Source: Granulicella mallensis MP5ACTX8 (lineage in GTDB: Bacteria > Acidobacteriota > Terriglobia > Terriglobales > Acidobacteriaceae). From it: DNA of 64,000 nt. Location of the stretch: NCBI RefSeq assembly GCF_000178955.2, contig NC_016631.1, forward strand, positions 682,001-746,000, written 5' to 3'. This document shows, piece by piece, positions 9,053-23,110 of the stretch (position 1 is its first letter; each line of letters opens with the position of its first letter). A program made the position numbers and the translations under genes. The notes beneath the pieces are model-generated. The model made no database searches and was not told the DNA's origin. It worked only from the letters and a program-made list of their open reading frames with translations.

Positions 9053-9189
9053 TAGTTGAACGTGCCAGTCGTGAGATGAAACGACCTTTGGTTGGGTCAT
9101 TCTCACTATATTATTACCTCCGCTCCTTTCGAGCGAGCGGAGCGCTCGAGCCTTCGGACCCCTGTCCTAGAAGGCAGAGCAAACCAAGA

Positions 9190-11022
<1,833 letters not shown>

Positions 11023-11099
11023 GGGCCTGTAGCTCAGTTGGCTAGAGCGCACCCCTGATAAGGGTGAGGTCGGTAGTTCGAGTCTACCCAGGCCCACCA
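11023..11099 (+). tRNA. tRNA-Ile (GAT)
   Basis: 77 bases. Acceptor GGGCCTG pairs with CAGGCCC. The D arm is TAGCTCAGTTGGCTAGAG, the anticodon GAT lies at 11057-11059 in loop CTGATAA, the T loop is TTCGAGT, and an encoded CCA end follows. Confidence 0.98.
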
Positions 11100-11130
11100 T
11101 TTTCTATTCTTCGGTTATACTGAACGAAGT

Positions 11131-11206
11131 GGGGCTGTAGCTCAGTTGGGAGAGCGCCTGCTTTGCAAGCAGGATGTCATCGGTTCGATCCCGGTCAGCT
11201 CCACCA
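11131..11206 (+). tRNA. tRNA-Ala (TGC)
   Basis: 76 bases. Acceptor GGGGCTG pairs with CAGCTCC (one G-U). Anticodon TGC lies at 11164-11166 in TTTGCAA, the T loop is TTCGATC, and CCA is encoded. The Ile-Ala pair in the 16S-23S spacer is the classical arrangement. Confidence 0.98.
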
Positions 11207-11575
11207 AAACTCTCTAAGGTTTTTATGAAGCAACCTGTTCGAGGTTGAGTTTCCGCTCATTGCGGATTCTGATCCTTGAGCATGTCTCAGGCGCGCTCCA
11301 GAGCGCGTAGCGTTGCAACACTTTGTTGCCGCAGACGATTTTTGACAACTGAATAGATTGGGTAAATATAACTACAAGGCTGAGCAGCTTTGGGTTATCG
11401 GTAGTCTCGATAACTTGAGCTGATTACAGTGTTGAGTGTCTTTAGAATATTTTTGGAACGGCGATGGAGATCCGCAAGTTGTGATCGAAGTTGACCGTTC
11501 AGGCGGACTAAGCAACGTAGGTTTATTAGCTTACGGTCAGAGGTTTTCACTCTGATGCGTGCGAGTAAATTCTAT
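11207..11575 (+). other. tRNA-Ala to 23S spacer with boxA-like site and processing-stem arms
   Basis: At about 11338-11350 lies TTTTTGACAACTG, similar to the leader boxA-like site. ACAACTGAATAGATTG (11345-11360) and TATAACTACAA (11367-11377) have perfect inverted partners beyond the 23S gene (14634-14649 and 14585-14595). GAGTAAATTCTATGG just before 23S pairs with CCATAGAATTTACTC just after it. No gene was seen. Confidence 0.75.
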
Positions 11576-14525
<2,950 letters not shown>

Positions 14526-14683
14526 AGAATTTACTCTGCGCAATGTTTAGTCACATTGTTCTAGGGAATATTCAACACAAGCTTTGTAGTTATAGAGATA
14601 TAACTAAGAAATACGTTTTGGTAAATGTCTGCTCAATCTATTCAGTTGTGAACGATCGCGCTGCGGCGCATCTTTCTAAAGTT
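14526..14683 (+). other. 23S to 5S spacer with right arms of the pre-23S stem
   Basis: It contains AGAATTTACTC right after 23S, TTGTAGTTATA (14585-14595) and CAATCTATTCAGTTGT (14634-14649), all inverted copies of sequence before the 23S gene. They can fold into a long RNase III type stem. Confidence 0.7.
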
Positions 14684-14801
<118 letters not shown>

Positions 14802-14809
14802 TTATTTCT

Positions 14810-14838
14810 GAAAAGCCCACCCTTGTGGTGGGCTTTTC
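14810..14838 (+). terminator. rrn operon terminator
   Basis: GAAAAGCCCACC and GGTGGGCTTTTC form a 12-bp stem with a short CTTGT loop starting nine bases after 5S. The stem's own 3' end supplies the T run. Confidence 0.88.
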
Positions 14839-14868
14839 TGCGTTTGCACGTCGCATTACACTTGTTCC

Positions 14869-15495
14869 ATGTTTGTTTCGACGCTTCGCTCTTGTTTCTA
14901 TCTTCTTCTTGCGGCTTTTCTGTGCGTTCTTGTTCTTCCCGCCTCTGCACAGCTTCCGCCGCCTGGTTACAACAGTCATTGGCGGACAGCTGACGGATCT
15001 GAAAAGCTTGCCCTTGAGTTTGGAGGCGGTTGGGATCTGGCTATGGGAGCAGCGCGCCAGTCTGAGACTCGCGGTTGGAATTACATGATGGGTGCCGGTT
15101 ATAACTTCAATCGCCACCTGGCATTGCTGGGCGAGTACGGCTTCAACCATTTCACGGTTCCACCCCAGCCCAAGCTGTCGGACACAATTCCTATTTCGGG
15201 TAGCCTTCACATCTGGTCCGTCACGGCCGACCCAAAGTTTCAATACTTCGCGACGGATCGGGTTGGGGCCTACGTCATTGGTGGTGGGGGCTTCTATCGG
15301 ACGAGCAATCATTCTGACGCAGATAATGGCGAGGCCAACGATGCCGGGGGAGTTAACTTCGGTACAGGCATCGCTTTGAAGGTGTCCGATAACAGCGACG
15401 CCAAGTTCTATGCGGAAGGCCGTTATACCTGGATCGACAACAAGCCCACCCCGCACACCACCTATATTCCCCTTACGATGGGGATTCGCTGGTAA
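14869..15495 (+). CDS. outer-membrane beta-barrel protein
   Basis: A 208-residue protein with a clear signal peptide: MFVSTLR, hydrophobic core FYLLLAAFLCVLVLP, cleavage near ASA-Q at residue 28. The mature part alternates polar and hydrophobic residues and is rich in Gly, Tyr and Phe (for example GWNYMMGAGYNFNRHLALLG and YVIGGGGFYR), ending MGIRW. This fits an 8-stranded OmpA/OmpW-like barrel with a C-terminal aromatic residue. Specific function is unknown. The ATG lies only 30 bases after the rrn terminator, with no ribosome site I can see, so it is either leaderless, read through from rrn, or served by a promoter inside the terminator/5S end. Confidence 0.75.
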   Translation: MFVSTLRSCFYLLLAAFLCVLVLPASAQLPPPGYNSHWRTADGSEKLALEFGGGWDLAMGAARQSETRGWNYMMGAGYNFNRHLALLGEYGFNHFTVPPQPKLSDTIPISGSLHIWSVTADPKFQYFATDRVGAYVIGGGGFYRTSNHSDADNGEANDAGGVNFGTGIALKVSDNSDAKFYAEGRYTWIDNKPTPHTTYIPLTMGIRW

Positions 15496-15579
15496 CCGCG
15501 GCGGGTTCTACCTGTGCTTGATTACAATCAGGGGCTAAGGGTAATTCTCCAATTGTTGTAACGCGATGGGGATTCGTGC

Positions 15580-17073
15580 GTGCCGTCTTCTCCCGGAGAA
15601 ATGGCATCCAAATCCACGATGCGCGTTATTCCAAAGGGAGAGTTACTTCTGGCTCCAAATCTTCGTCGCATAGAGATGCCTGTGACCCAACTTGCCCCGA
15701 TGGAACGCTGTCGCGCCGGCTGGTTTACGGCGCTGCTCCTGATGATCAATTTCGTCGGCGATGGCTGGTCCGGGCGCCCGATTGGAGTGGCGCATCAGCT
15801 CTTCCTGCTACCGTTTACGGCCGGCTTCCTGGTCTTGCTCTGGCGCTTTCTCTGTGGTTCGGAGAGGGAAACGGCCTGGTGGTCTACGGTGCGGGCTCTT
15901 CGGTTGGTATTGTTCTTTGAGATCCTGGCTGGCCTGCTCTTTCTCTATGAGTGCCACCACTTTGCGCCGCTAGGCTATCGGCTGCATCCGTTCGCGGTGC
16001 TTGCGGTCTTCATTCCGCTGCTGATTCTTCTTACAGTCTTAATGACCAAGCCCCGCGCCCAGGGCGGCTTGATCTTTGGTGTCGTGCTCGCGGCGTATGT
16101 TGCAGGAGTTCTGCTGGCAATCACCAGCTTTCCTTTGAATTACCTCCGCTCGGATATGCTGCCTGTCATCCAGTGGGCAGATACAAACCTGCTGCATCAC
16201 CTCAGCCCCTACGCGACGATGTACGTAGGCGACCGCATCTACAACTTTCCCTATCTTCCGGGAATGCTCGTGGCGTTCTTCCCGTTCGTCGCGGCCCATC
16301 TCGACATTCGTTTCGGGTCTATTGCCTATGTTGTGGGTAGTGCTGTGCTCGTCTTCTGGGCTGCGAAGGTTGAACGGCGACGCGAGGTGGCGGCACTCCT
16401 TGGGCTTTTTTTGTTGTGTCCGTTTTTGCAGTATCGCCACGAGCTTTACCTGCAGCCGCACTGGTTTACGCTCGTCGCGATCTTTGTCCTCATGCAGCGC
16501 CGCCACTTTGCCTGGGCAGCATTTGTCTTTGGCGTCAGCATGGCGATCTACCAGTTCAGCTGGATTCTCTTTCCATTCTTCCTGCTTAACGCGTTCCGTC
16601 GTCGTGGCTGGTTGGAGTCGGCCAAACTTACAGCAGTGGCAGCGCTTGGAGCACTGGCTGTCGCCGGGCCATTTTTGGAGTCAGCGACCCGGCGTATTGC
16701 CAACAACACGGTCGGGCAGTGGGGGCTGATGCCTCATGCCGAAGCCATGCCGATCAACCTGTCGTATTGGGTGACGTATCTGGTTCGGCCCGACAAACTG
16801 CTGCGGTTGCAGGCTGTTCTGATGATCGCGCTCTTTCTCTACTGCGTCATCCGCAAGGGCTGTGAGACGCTCGAAGACACGTTGCGATGGAGCATCCTCG
16901 CGCTGACTGTCTTCATCCTGTTCAATGTGCTGGTTGACGGCTACTTCTATCTCATGCTGTTGGTTCCCATGCTCCTCTACACCTGTGTCGCGAACGGCTG
17001 GTGGCGTGAGGCCGAGGGAAGCTACGACAGACCTGACGCGATTGCCACAAACAAGAGTGCCCCAGGACACTGA
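15580..17073 (+). CDS. GT-C/DUF2029-like polytopic membrane protein
   Basis: About 497 residues with ten or more TM helices. The loop around residues 205-250 (NLLHHLSPYATMYVG, then YNFPYLPGMLVAFFPF) has the SPY...FPYLPG pattern seen in GT87-type mannosyltransferase-like proteins, so transfer from a polyprenyl sugar is a reasonable inference; the substrate is unknown. The start is uncertain: GTG 15580 has GGGG nine bases before it, while ATGs at 15601, 15619 and 15676 also fit. The N-terminal 35 residues are polar and might not all be translated. Downstream it converges with the hydrolase gene ending at 17114. Confidence 0.65.
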   Translation: MPSSPGEMASKSTMRVIPKGELLLAPNLRRIEMPVTQLAPMERCRAGWFTALLLMINFVGDGWSGRPIGVAHQLFLLPFTAGFLVLLWRFLCGSERETAWWSTVRALRLVLFFEILAGLLFLYECHHFAPLGYRLHPFAVLAVFIPLLILLTVLMTKPRAQGGLIFGVVLAAYVAGVLLAITSFPLNYLRSDMLPVIQWADTNLLHHLSPYATMYVGDRIYNFPYLPGMLVAFFPFVAAHLDIRFGSIAYVVGSAVLVFWAAKVERRREVAALLGLFLLCPFLQYRHELYLQPHWFTLVAIFVLMQRRHFAWAAFVFGVSMAIYQFSWILFPFFLLNAFRRRGWLESAKLTAVAALGALAVAGPFLESATRRIANNTVGQWGLMPHAEAMPINLSYWVTYLVRPDKLLRLQAVLMIALFLYCVIRKGCETLEDTLRWSILALTVFILFNVLVDGYFYLMLLVPMLLYTCVANGWWREAEGSYDRPDAIATNKSAPGH

Positions 17074-17113
17074 GCTCCTGAGGCACTGTCGTGCATTCGA
17101 TTCCATGAGCTAA

Positions 17114-18193
17114 TCAAAAGCCATCGACATCCATGACCGTCTGGGCAAAGGCTTGTGGGGCTTCCTGCGGCAGGTTATGGCCGATGCCACCCGTGATGGT
17201 CCGGTGCGCATATTTTCCTGAGAATTTACTGCGATAGGATCCAGGATCGGGATGCGGTGCTCCATTGGCATCGCCTTCAAGGGTGATCGTGGGCACACTA
17301 ATTACGGGAGTCGCTGCAAGCCGTCTTTCCAGTTCGTCGTACTGCGGTTCCCCTGGAGCCACACTCAACCGCCAGCGATAGTTATGAATCACGATGGCGA
17401 CGTGGTCCGGGTTGTCGAAGGCCGCAGCGCTGCGATCGAAGGTGGCAGCATCGAAGTTCCACTTCGGAGAAGCGGTCTCCCAGATGAACTTCGCAAAAGC
17501 GTGACGATACTTGTCGTAGCCCGCACGGCCGCGCTCTGTCGCAAAGTAATACTGATACCACCAATCATGCTCTGCCGTGGGGGGCAGCGGGTGCTTACCG
17601 GCTTCAAGGCCGCTTACCAGGTAACCGCTCACAGAGACCAGAGCTTTGCAGCGCTCCGGCCACAATGCCGCGATGATGCAGGCTGTTCGCGCACCCCAAT
17701 CAAAACCGGCAAAGATCGCCTTCTGGATCTTGAGAGCATCCATCAGGGCAAGGATGTCGACAGCTACAACCGACTGCTGGGCATTGCGGATCGTGCTGCT
17801 TGAAAGAAAGCGTGTTGTGCCATAGCCGCGCAGATACGGGACGATCACCCGGTAGCCTGCCACAGCCAACAACGGCGTGACGTCGATAAAGCTGTAAATG
17901 TCATAGGGCCAGCCGTGCAGCAGAACTACGACAGGACCATTCGCGGGACCCGCTTCAGCATAGCCAACGTTGAGCAGCCCGGCATCGATCTGTTTGAGTG
18001 AAGCGAACGAGGTGTTTGCTCCTGGCTTAATCGCGAGGATATTTTGTGAGCTTGCCGGTTCCGGATTGCCGGATAGGGAATCAACTCCTTCTGCGAAAAG
18101 TTTATGCGGTGCGAGCAATGTCGCTCCGGCGGAAAGGCCGGCTATTGCGAAAAGACGACGACGTGACATTCCAATTGATTCTGTGTGGTTCAT
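17114..18193 (-). CDS. exported alpha/beta-hydrolase, epoxide hydrolase/dehalogenase type
   Basis: 359 residues. The N terminus has a Tat-like signal (SRRRLFAIAGLSAGATLLA, residues 9-28), so the protein is probably exported folded. The hydrolase core has the HGWP oxyanion motif, the nucleophile elbow GFDWGART with an Asp nucleophile (as in epoxide hydrolases and haloalkane dehalogenases), and GGIGHNLPQEAPQAFAQ with the catalytic His near the end. The longer open frame reaching 18307 is not used, because AAGGAG sits eight bases before the ATG at 18193. It lies downstream of, and on the same strand as, a second secreted epoxide hydrolase, with hairpins between them. Substrate is unknown. Confidence 0.82.
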   Translation of the reverse strand: MNHTESIGMSRRRLFAIAGLSAGATLLAPHKLFAEGVDSLSGNPEPASSQNILAIKPGANTSFASLKQIDAGLLNVGYAEAGPANGPVVVLLHGWPYDIYSFIDVTPLLAVAGYRVIVPYLRGYGTTRFLSSSTIRNAQQSVVAVDILALMDALKIQKAIFAGFDWGARTACIIAALWPERCKALVSVSGYLVSGLEAGKHPLPPTAEHDWWYQYYFATERGRAGYDKYRHAFAKFIWETASPKWNFDAATFDRSAAAFDNPDHVAIVIHNYRWRLSVAPGEPQYDELERRLAATPVISVPTITLEGDANGAPHPDPGSYRSKFSGKYAHRTITGGIGHNLPQEAPQAFAQTVMDVDGF

Positions 18194-18218
18194 GGTGCAT
18201 CTCCTTGCTGAGCTGCGG

Positions 18219-18240
18219 CAAAAAGGCCTCGCTGAGGCCC
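18219..18240 (-). terminator. terminator-like hairpin in the leader of the 18193 gene
   Basis: On the minus strand GGCCTC-AGC-GAGGCC is directly followed by TTTTTG, ending only 26 bases before the ATG at 18193, just ahead of the ribosome site. It could stop transcripts from the upstream epoxide hydrolase or act as an attenuator. Confidence 0.5.
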
Positions 18241-18305
18241 AGGAAGCGGCAGCGATGAGGATGGGTCTCTTCAAATATTTGTTTCTCTTCATGGGAGAGA
18301 AACGC

Positions 18306-18348
18306 AAAGCCCAAAGCGGAAGAAGCCATACCTAAGGTCTTCTTCCGC
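18306..18348 (-). terminator. hairpin after the epoxide hydrolase gene
   Basis: A 10-bp perfect stem, GCGGAAGAAG with CTTCTTCCGC, starts five bases after the TAG stop on the minus strand and is followed by TTTGGGCTTT. The T run is imperfect. Confidence 0.5.
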
Positions 18349-18353
18349 CCCCT

Positions 18354-19754
18354 CTAGCGCAGTGGCTTGAAAGCTGCGCGAAGCTCTGAGCAGAAAAGCT
18401 CCGGCTGCTCCCATGCTGCGAAGTGGCCCCCCTTCGAGAGCCGGTTGTAGTAGATGAGTTTGGGATAGGCCTTCTCTGTCCAACTCTTTGGGGCCTGATA
18501 GATCTCGTCCGGAAAAGCGCTTACGGCCGTCGGGACAGGGACACCTTTCGGAGCGAAGAAGGGAAGCTTGCTCTCCCAATAGAGACGCGCCGAAGAGACT
18601 GCAGTTTTGGTTAACCAATAGAGCGTGATGTTCTCGAGGATGTCCTCTCGCGTCAGGCCCTCGGACTGGCCGTCGAAGACGCGTGCGATGAGCGCCTGGC
18701 TGCTCGCGTCGTGGTCGAGAATCCAGGCGGCCAGCCCGATCGGTGAATCTTCCAGTGCGTACAGTGTCTGTGGACGGGCCGACATCTCCTGGGCATAACC
18801 CAGCCCGTGCTTGTAAAAGAAATCGAGCTGATCCCACGCGCGCTTCTCATCGGCCGAGAGGGGGTAGGGAGGCTGCTCGTTGAGCTGCAGCGCCTTCTCA
18901 ATTTCGGCTGGGACGGTGGCCGGCATATTCGTGTGAATGCCGATCAAACCCGGAGGCGTCTGCAGTGCCATCTGTTCGGTGACGGCGTTTCCCCAATCAC
19001 CGCCCTGGGCCACATATCGTGTGTATCCGAGGCGCTTCATTAGTACAGTCCAGGCGTGTGCGATGCGAATGGGATCCCAGCCGGTCGTGGCCGGCTTGCC
19101 AGAAAAACCGTAGCCCGGCAGCGAAGGAATGATGACATCGAAAGAGTCTTCCGCCTTTCCACCGTGGGCTGTCGGATCGCTGAGCGGACCGATGACTTTG
19201 AGCTGCTCGATGATCGATCCGGGCCACCCGTGCGTGATGATGACCGGCAACGCATTCGTGTGCTTCGACCGGACATGAATGAAGTGGATGTCGAGACCAT
19301 CGATCGCGGTGATGAATTGCGGCAGTGCGTTCAGCCTGGCCTCTACCTTTTTCCAGTCGTACCTGGCCCAATCGTGCGCGAGCTTCTGCATGGTCGCGAG
19401 TTGGACGCCTTGCGTTGCATCTCTGACGGATTCCCGTTCGGGCCATCGTGTTGCGGAGATGCGTCGGCGTAGATCGGAGAGCTCCGCCTCTGAAAAATGG
19501 ACGCGGAAGGGGCGGATGGAATCGTCTCCGGGCGCTCCGGCTGGCTCTGCAATCATGGAACGGATTTCGGAGGCCTGCATGTCGGCAGGAGAGGCAAGTC
19601 CGAAGAGGCCGAGAGCTCCTGCGGCTGCTGTAAGGCTAAGGAAATCGCGCCGGGTAGAGTGAGTTCCGCTGACTGAAGCGTCGTTACGGGACACTATGTC
19701 CTGATCTTCTGTGGGGATTTTGGAGGAATGCGGCGCCTCTTTAAGGTGGGTCAT
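18354..19754 (-). CDS. secreted epoxide hydrolase (EHN-domain family)
   Basis: 466 residues. A Tat signal, TRRDFLSLTAAAGALGLFG, spans about residues 34-52. The EHN domain follows (IRPFRVHFSEAELSDLRRRI, about 79-98), then the hydrolase core with ITHGWPGSIIEQ, nucleophile motif GGDWGNAV (Asp), and catalytic His in KGGHFAAWEQPELF near the C terminus. These are the microsomal-type epoxide hydrolase hallmarks; it should open epoxides to diols in the periplasm. AAGGAA seven bases before the ATG at 19754 fixes the start; the open frame continues to 19895 without signal-like sequence. A sigma54-type promoter sits just upstream, next to a sigma54 activator gene. The natural substrate is unknown. Confidence 0.85.
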   Translation of the reverse strand: MTHLKEAPHSSKIPTEDQDIVSRNDASVSGTHSTRRDFLSLTAAAGALGLFGLASPADMQASEIRSMIAEPAGAPGDDSIRPFRVHFSEAELSDLRRRISATRWPERESVRDATQGVQLATMQKLAHDWARYDWKKVEARLNALPQFITAIDGLDIHFIHVRSKHTNALPVIITHGWPGSIIEQLKVIGPLSDPTAHGGKAEDSFDVIIPSLPGYGFSGKPATTGWDPIRIAHAWTVLMKRLGYTRYVAQGGDWGNAVTEQMALQTPPGLIGIHTNMPATVPAEIEKALQLNEQPPYPLSADEKRAWDQLDFFYKHGLGYAQEMSARPQTLYALEDSPIGLAAWILDHDASSQALIARVFDGQSEGLTREDILENITLYWLTKTAVSSARLYWESKLPFFAPKGVPVPTAVSAFPDEIYQAPKSWTEKAYPKLIYYNRLSKGGHFAAWEQPELFCSELRAAFKPLR

Positions 19755-19801
19755 GATGTAGTTCCTTTCTAAAACCAAACAGCAGCTTGCATTTTTGAAA
19801 G

Positions 19802-19817
19802 TGCAAATAGGTGGCCG
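19802..19817 (-). promoter_or_regulatory. possible sigma54 (-24/-12) promoter of the epoxide hydrolase gene
   Basis: On the minus strand CGGCCACCTATTTGCA has GG and GC separated by the canonical 10 bases and TTGCA at -12; it matches TGGCACG-N4-TTGCA except for two or three bases in the -24 box. It lies about 48 bases before the ATG, next to the gene for a sigma54-dependent activator. Confidence 0.5.
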
Positions 19818-20104
19818 TTTGTAAATGATTGAAAGGAATTGGTTTTTATTTGAGATGGTGGCAATTTCTTCAGCAGAATGACGATTTTTCGGCAAAATGC
19901 GTTTGGAAGCGCGAAGAATATGGGTGAGGTGTGACCCTTGGGAAGAACGGGAGACAGAAGGTTCCTCACGCGTGATGCCTTTCTCGCCTGCGAGTTTTTC
20001 CGCAGCCTGTAAAGCCCCATTCGTATTCGTCCCGTCATGCCCAGGTTGAAGCCCGGGCCTATCTCAGAAGCAAAGACAAAAGCAAAAACATAGTCGTCGA
20101 TTCG
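19818..20104. other. intergenic region between epoxide hydrolase and its putative activator
   Basis: No gene seen. It would hold the upstream activating sites of the sigma54 promoter. At about 19941-19968, GAAGAACGGGAGACAG followed by AAGGTTC looks like a decayed half of repeat family B. Confidence 0.5.
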
Positions 20105-21940
20105 TCAGAGACCACCCAGGCTATGCTTGTTGATCCCCAGGCTTTTGATCTTCGATTCGAGCGTCTGCCGTGGAATCCCTAGTTTCGCTGCGGCGCCGGA
20201 GGGGCCGGAGATGCGGCCGTGGCATTCGATCAACGCGGCTTCGATCATCTCGATTTCACGCTCTGCCAGCGCCGAAAGTGTGCCGCGCAGCTTCGACGAG
20301 GCCGTGGGTTGGCGTTTCAGCCAGCTCTCGTCAAAGAAGAAAGTGTCTGTGTCGCTAAGGATAAGGGCCCGCTCGACTACGTTCTGCAGCTCGCGAATAT
20401 TTCCCGGCCAGCTATAGGCTTTGAACTGTTCCAGCGTGTGCTTGCCGATATGCCGGATATTCTTGCCGGCTTTTTTTGCGTAGCGGCCGATGAAGTATTC
20501 GAGGAGCACAGGAACATCCTCCGCTCGCTCGCGAAGCGGAGGAAGTTCGATCGGGAAGACATTGATCCGGTAGAAGAGGTCTTCGCGAAAGGTTCCGGCA
20601 GCCACTGCGGCGGATAGATCGCGATTCGTCGCTGCAATCAACCGGACGTCGACGGAGATTGGATGATGACTTCCAATCCTCTCGAACTCCCGCTCCTGGA
20701 GCACGCGCAGTAGCGCAATCTGAGTCTCCATAGGGAGATCGCCGATCTCATCGAGGAACAGCGTGCCACCGTCAGCGGCTTCGAATCGTCCCAGGCGTCT
20801 TTGCAGCGCTCCGGTAAAGGCGCCCTTCTCGTGCCCAAAGAGCTCCGAGGCAATCAACGATTGAGGGATTGCCGCGCAGTTCACGCGAATGAAAGCTCTT
20901 GCCGAACGGCTCGACCGTCGATGAAGGGCGCGCGCGATCAGCTCTTTCCCTGTTCCGGTTTCGCCGAGGATGAGGACGGTCGAGTCCGAGGGAGCTACTT
21001 TCTCCACCTGCTTCAAGACCTGGCGCAAGGGTTTGGAAGAGCCGACGATCTCCTCAAACATCGAGGCGCGATCGATCTCCTCGCGCAAGGCCAGGTTCTC
21101 GTTGTGGAGCCTCTCTTCGGCCTTCTTCCGGCTGTCGATGTTCGTTCCCGTAACGTACCAGCGAACTGTGCGGCCCTCGTCATCTTTGAGCGGGTTGTAC
21201 TGCATGAGATACCAGCGATACTGGCCATCCACGCCCTTGAGCAGAACGCGTACCTCGAGCTCGAAGGGCACTTCCTCGCGAAGTCCTGCACTACTACGCT
21301 CGGCCTGCACGCGGTCGATGTCCTCAGGATGGAAGGGGGTCGCAAAGGCACCTTTTCCGCTCACGTCTGTGATCTCGATTCCGGTCAGTTCGAGAGCTAC
21401 CCGGTTTACGTAGAGCACATCTCCGTCCGGGGACAGGACGACGACGTATTGGGAGATCGCATCGGTGATCGTGTGGAACTTCTGCTCGTCCTGGCGCAGG
21501 TTCTCTTCGGCAAACTTCCGGTCATCGATATCGGTATTGATTCCGTACCAGCGGGCGACGTGGCTCTGTTCATCAAGAACGGGTGCGACGCGTATCAGGA
21601 ACCAGCGATACTCGCCGTCGAAGCGCCGCAGACGAGCTTCGATCTCTCCAGATTTGCCTGCTTGCCGGAGGGCTCGCCACCACTCTCGTAACGGCTCTAT
21701 CTCGTCTGGATGAACGGCTGCTTCCCACCCCGATCCGTACACTTCTTCGGAGGAGAGGCCAGTGTAGTCATGAAACTGCCGGTTAGGAAACTCCAGGGAG
21801 CCATCCGGCAAGGCGCACCACGCCGACGCCGGGATGCTGTTGATGAACGTGCGAAGTTGAGCCTCCGATCTGTTGGGTTCGTCGAAGGTGTTTTCTTCCT
21901 GCGTCAGCGTTCCTCGATGCTCGTGCTCATTGGCGTTCAT
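20105..21940 (-). CDS. PAS-PAS sigma54-dependent transcriptional activator
   Basis: 611 residues. Two PAS/PAC units (about 25-145 and 150-275, each with the YRW(F/Y)L motif of the PAC end) are followed by a short helical linker. The AAA+ sigma54-interaction domain comes next, with Walker A GETGTGKE near 325 and the sigma54 contact loop GAFTGA near 372, plus [14 protein letters not shown] as Walker B. A Fis-type HTH ends the protein ([18 protein letters not shown], about 580-600). It should hydrolyse ATP to open sigma54 promoters in response to a signal sensed by the PAS domains. There is no receiver domain and no TM helix, so sensing is cytoplasmic. AGGAG precedes the ATG. The adjoining epoxide hydrolase is its obvious candidate target. 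Confidence 0.92.
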   Translation of the reverse strand: MNANEHEHRGTLTQEENTFDEPNRSEAQLRTFINSIPASAWCALPDGSLEFPNRQFHDYTGLSSEEVYGSGWEAAVHPDEIEPLREWWRALRQAGKSGEIEARLRRFDGEYRWFLIRVAPVLDEQSHVARWYGINTDIDDRKFAEENLRQDEQKFHTITDAISQYVVVLSPDGDVLYVNRVALELTGIEITDVSGKGAFATPFHPEDIDRVQAERSSAGLREEVPFELEVRVLLKGVDGQYRWYLMQYNPLKDDEGRTVRWYVTGTNIDSRKKAEERLHNENLALREEIDRASMFEEIVGSSKPLRQVLKQVEKVAPSDSTVLILGETGTGKELIARALHRRSSRSARAFIRVNCAAIPQSLIASELFGHEKGAFTGALQRRLGRFEAADGGTLFLDEIGDLPMETQIALLRVLQEREFERIGSHHPISVDVRLIAATNRDLSAAVAAGTFREDLFYRINVFPIELPPLRERAEDVPVLLEYFIGRYAKKAGKNIRHIGKHTLEQFKAYSWPGNIRELQNVVERALILSDTDTFFFDESWLKRQPTASSKLRGTLSALAEREIEMIEAALIECHGRISGPSGAAAKLGIPRQTLESKIKSLGINKHSLGGL

Positions 21941-22192
21941 GGGCTCTCCTATCGAGCGATGCGAACGTAGAAGTTCAAGATTGCGATGGGGTCACGAGGG
22001 ACGTTCCATAAGGAGCGAAGGAGAGGCTCAGGAATCTCGCTTGTGTCAGTTGGGCCAGCAAGTTTCGCTCACGCGAAATTATAGCGTTCTGGCGGAGCGA
22101 TTTGTGATTTGGCATTATCGTAAAGTGTTGTATTGGTTCTAGATCAAAGATGTTGGCACCAAAACGAAAGAATCAAACTAGAATGAGCCAAC
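21941..22192. other. divergent intergenic region, AT-rich toward the cassette
   Basis: About 250 bases between divergent genes. Base composition changes from GC-rich to AT-rich at about 22060. No gene and no convincing promoter consensus seen. Confidence 0.5.
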
Positions 22193-23110
22193 GTGGAAAC
22201 TATTCTCAGCAATAAACGGTATAGAAATATCTTCTATTCATTCAGCCTTCTTCTATTGATTGTCCTTGTGGCCATACGCTACATAGGTGTGCCTGCCTGG
22301 GATCCGAGCATCTCGAGAAATGGGCCCAAAGCGTTTGCCCAATTGATTGAAGGGCTTACGACAAGCTTAATCGTGACGATTCTCATCGGATCGTTTCTAT
22401 TTTTCGCGACGCCAGCAGTGATGAAGGTTGCAAAGATCGAGCCCGTTGAGCCAAAGATGATCAATGATCTATTGAAAACTGCGACGGCGACATCGATAGC
22501 ATGGACCCTCCGTGGTGCAATGGGTAGATATACGAGGGCGGAAACCCTGCCAGCCCTCATCAAGCGAGCACGAGTTTCAGGGGCTCGGCGTAGTCTCAGA
22601 TTAATGGTTCTCGATCCAGATATTGCACGAGTATGTCACGGATATGCGAACTACCGAAATGGAGTTGCGTCCTCGTCAAAGGTACAAACGCCACATACAG
22701 GAGCAACTGTTAGAAATCAAATATTGGCTACTGTCCTCACTGCTACAAAGGCGAGTCTGACCGAATCAATGATCGATATCCAGATTTATCTTGTGCCGAT
22801 GTGGTCCGTCTTCCGTATTGATTTGTCGGATGAATATGCAATTCTTACGAGCGAGGACCCTCGCGAACCCGGGTTACGCATTGATCGTGGATCGCATTTT
22901 TATGGGACATACTCAAAAGAATTAGACTTCATTGCTCTCCAGAGCCGTTCTCTTCCTCTGCCTGATAGTTCCTCGGGCTTGCTGCTTTCAAACGCATCGG
23001 ATGTGAAGGTCGTACTCCAGTCTCTTGGGATTGCTCACGCTGATCTTTCGCAAGAACAATGTGAAGAGATATTCCAACTTATCGATTCAAAGAGTCATCA
23101 ATATGTCTGA
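22193..23110 (+). CDS. two-TM protein with cytosolic domain, unknown function (cassette gene 1)
   Basis: 305 residues from a GTG start. TM helices lie at about 14-30 and 55-74; residues 80-305 are soluble. The soluble part begins with a segment around 104-157 (WTLRGAMGRYTRAETLPALI, then RSLRLMVLDPDIARVCHGYA) whose strand-LDP pattern recalls the first half of degenerate phospholipase D-like domains; the HKD motif is absent, so I do not claim the family. Codon use and base composition are clearly more AT-rich than the flanking genes, suggesting acquisition. No ribosome site is evident before the GTG. The last eight bases overlap the next gene, so the two are very probably co-translated. Not recognised. 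Confidence 0.65.
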   Translation: METILSNKRYRNIFYSFSLLLLIVLVAIRYIGVPAWDPSISRNGPKAFAQLIEGLTTSLIVTILIGSFLFFATPAVMKVAKIEPVEPKMINDLLKTATATSIAWTLRGAMGRYTRAETLPALIKRARVSGARRSLRLMVLDPDIARVCHGYANYRNGVASSSKVQTPHTGATVRNQILATVLTATKASLTESMIDIQIYLVPMWSVFRIDLSDEYAILTSEDPREPGLRIDRGSHFYGTYSKELDFIALQSRSLPLPDSSSGLLLSNASDVKVVLQSLGIAHADLSQEQCEEIFQLIDSKSHQYV

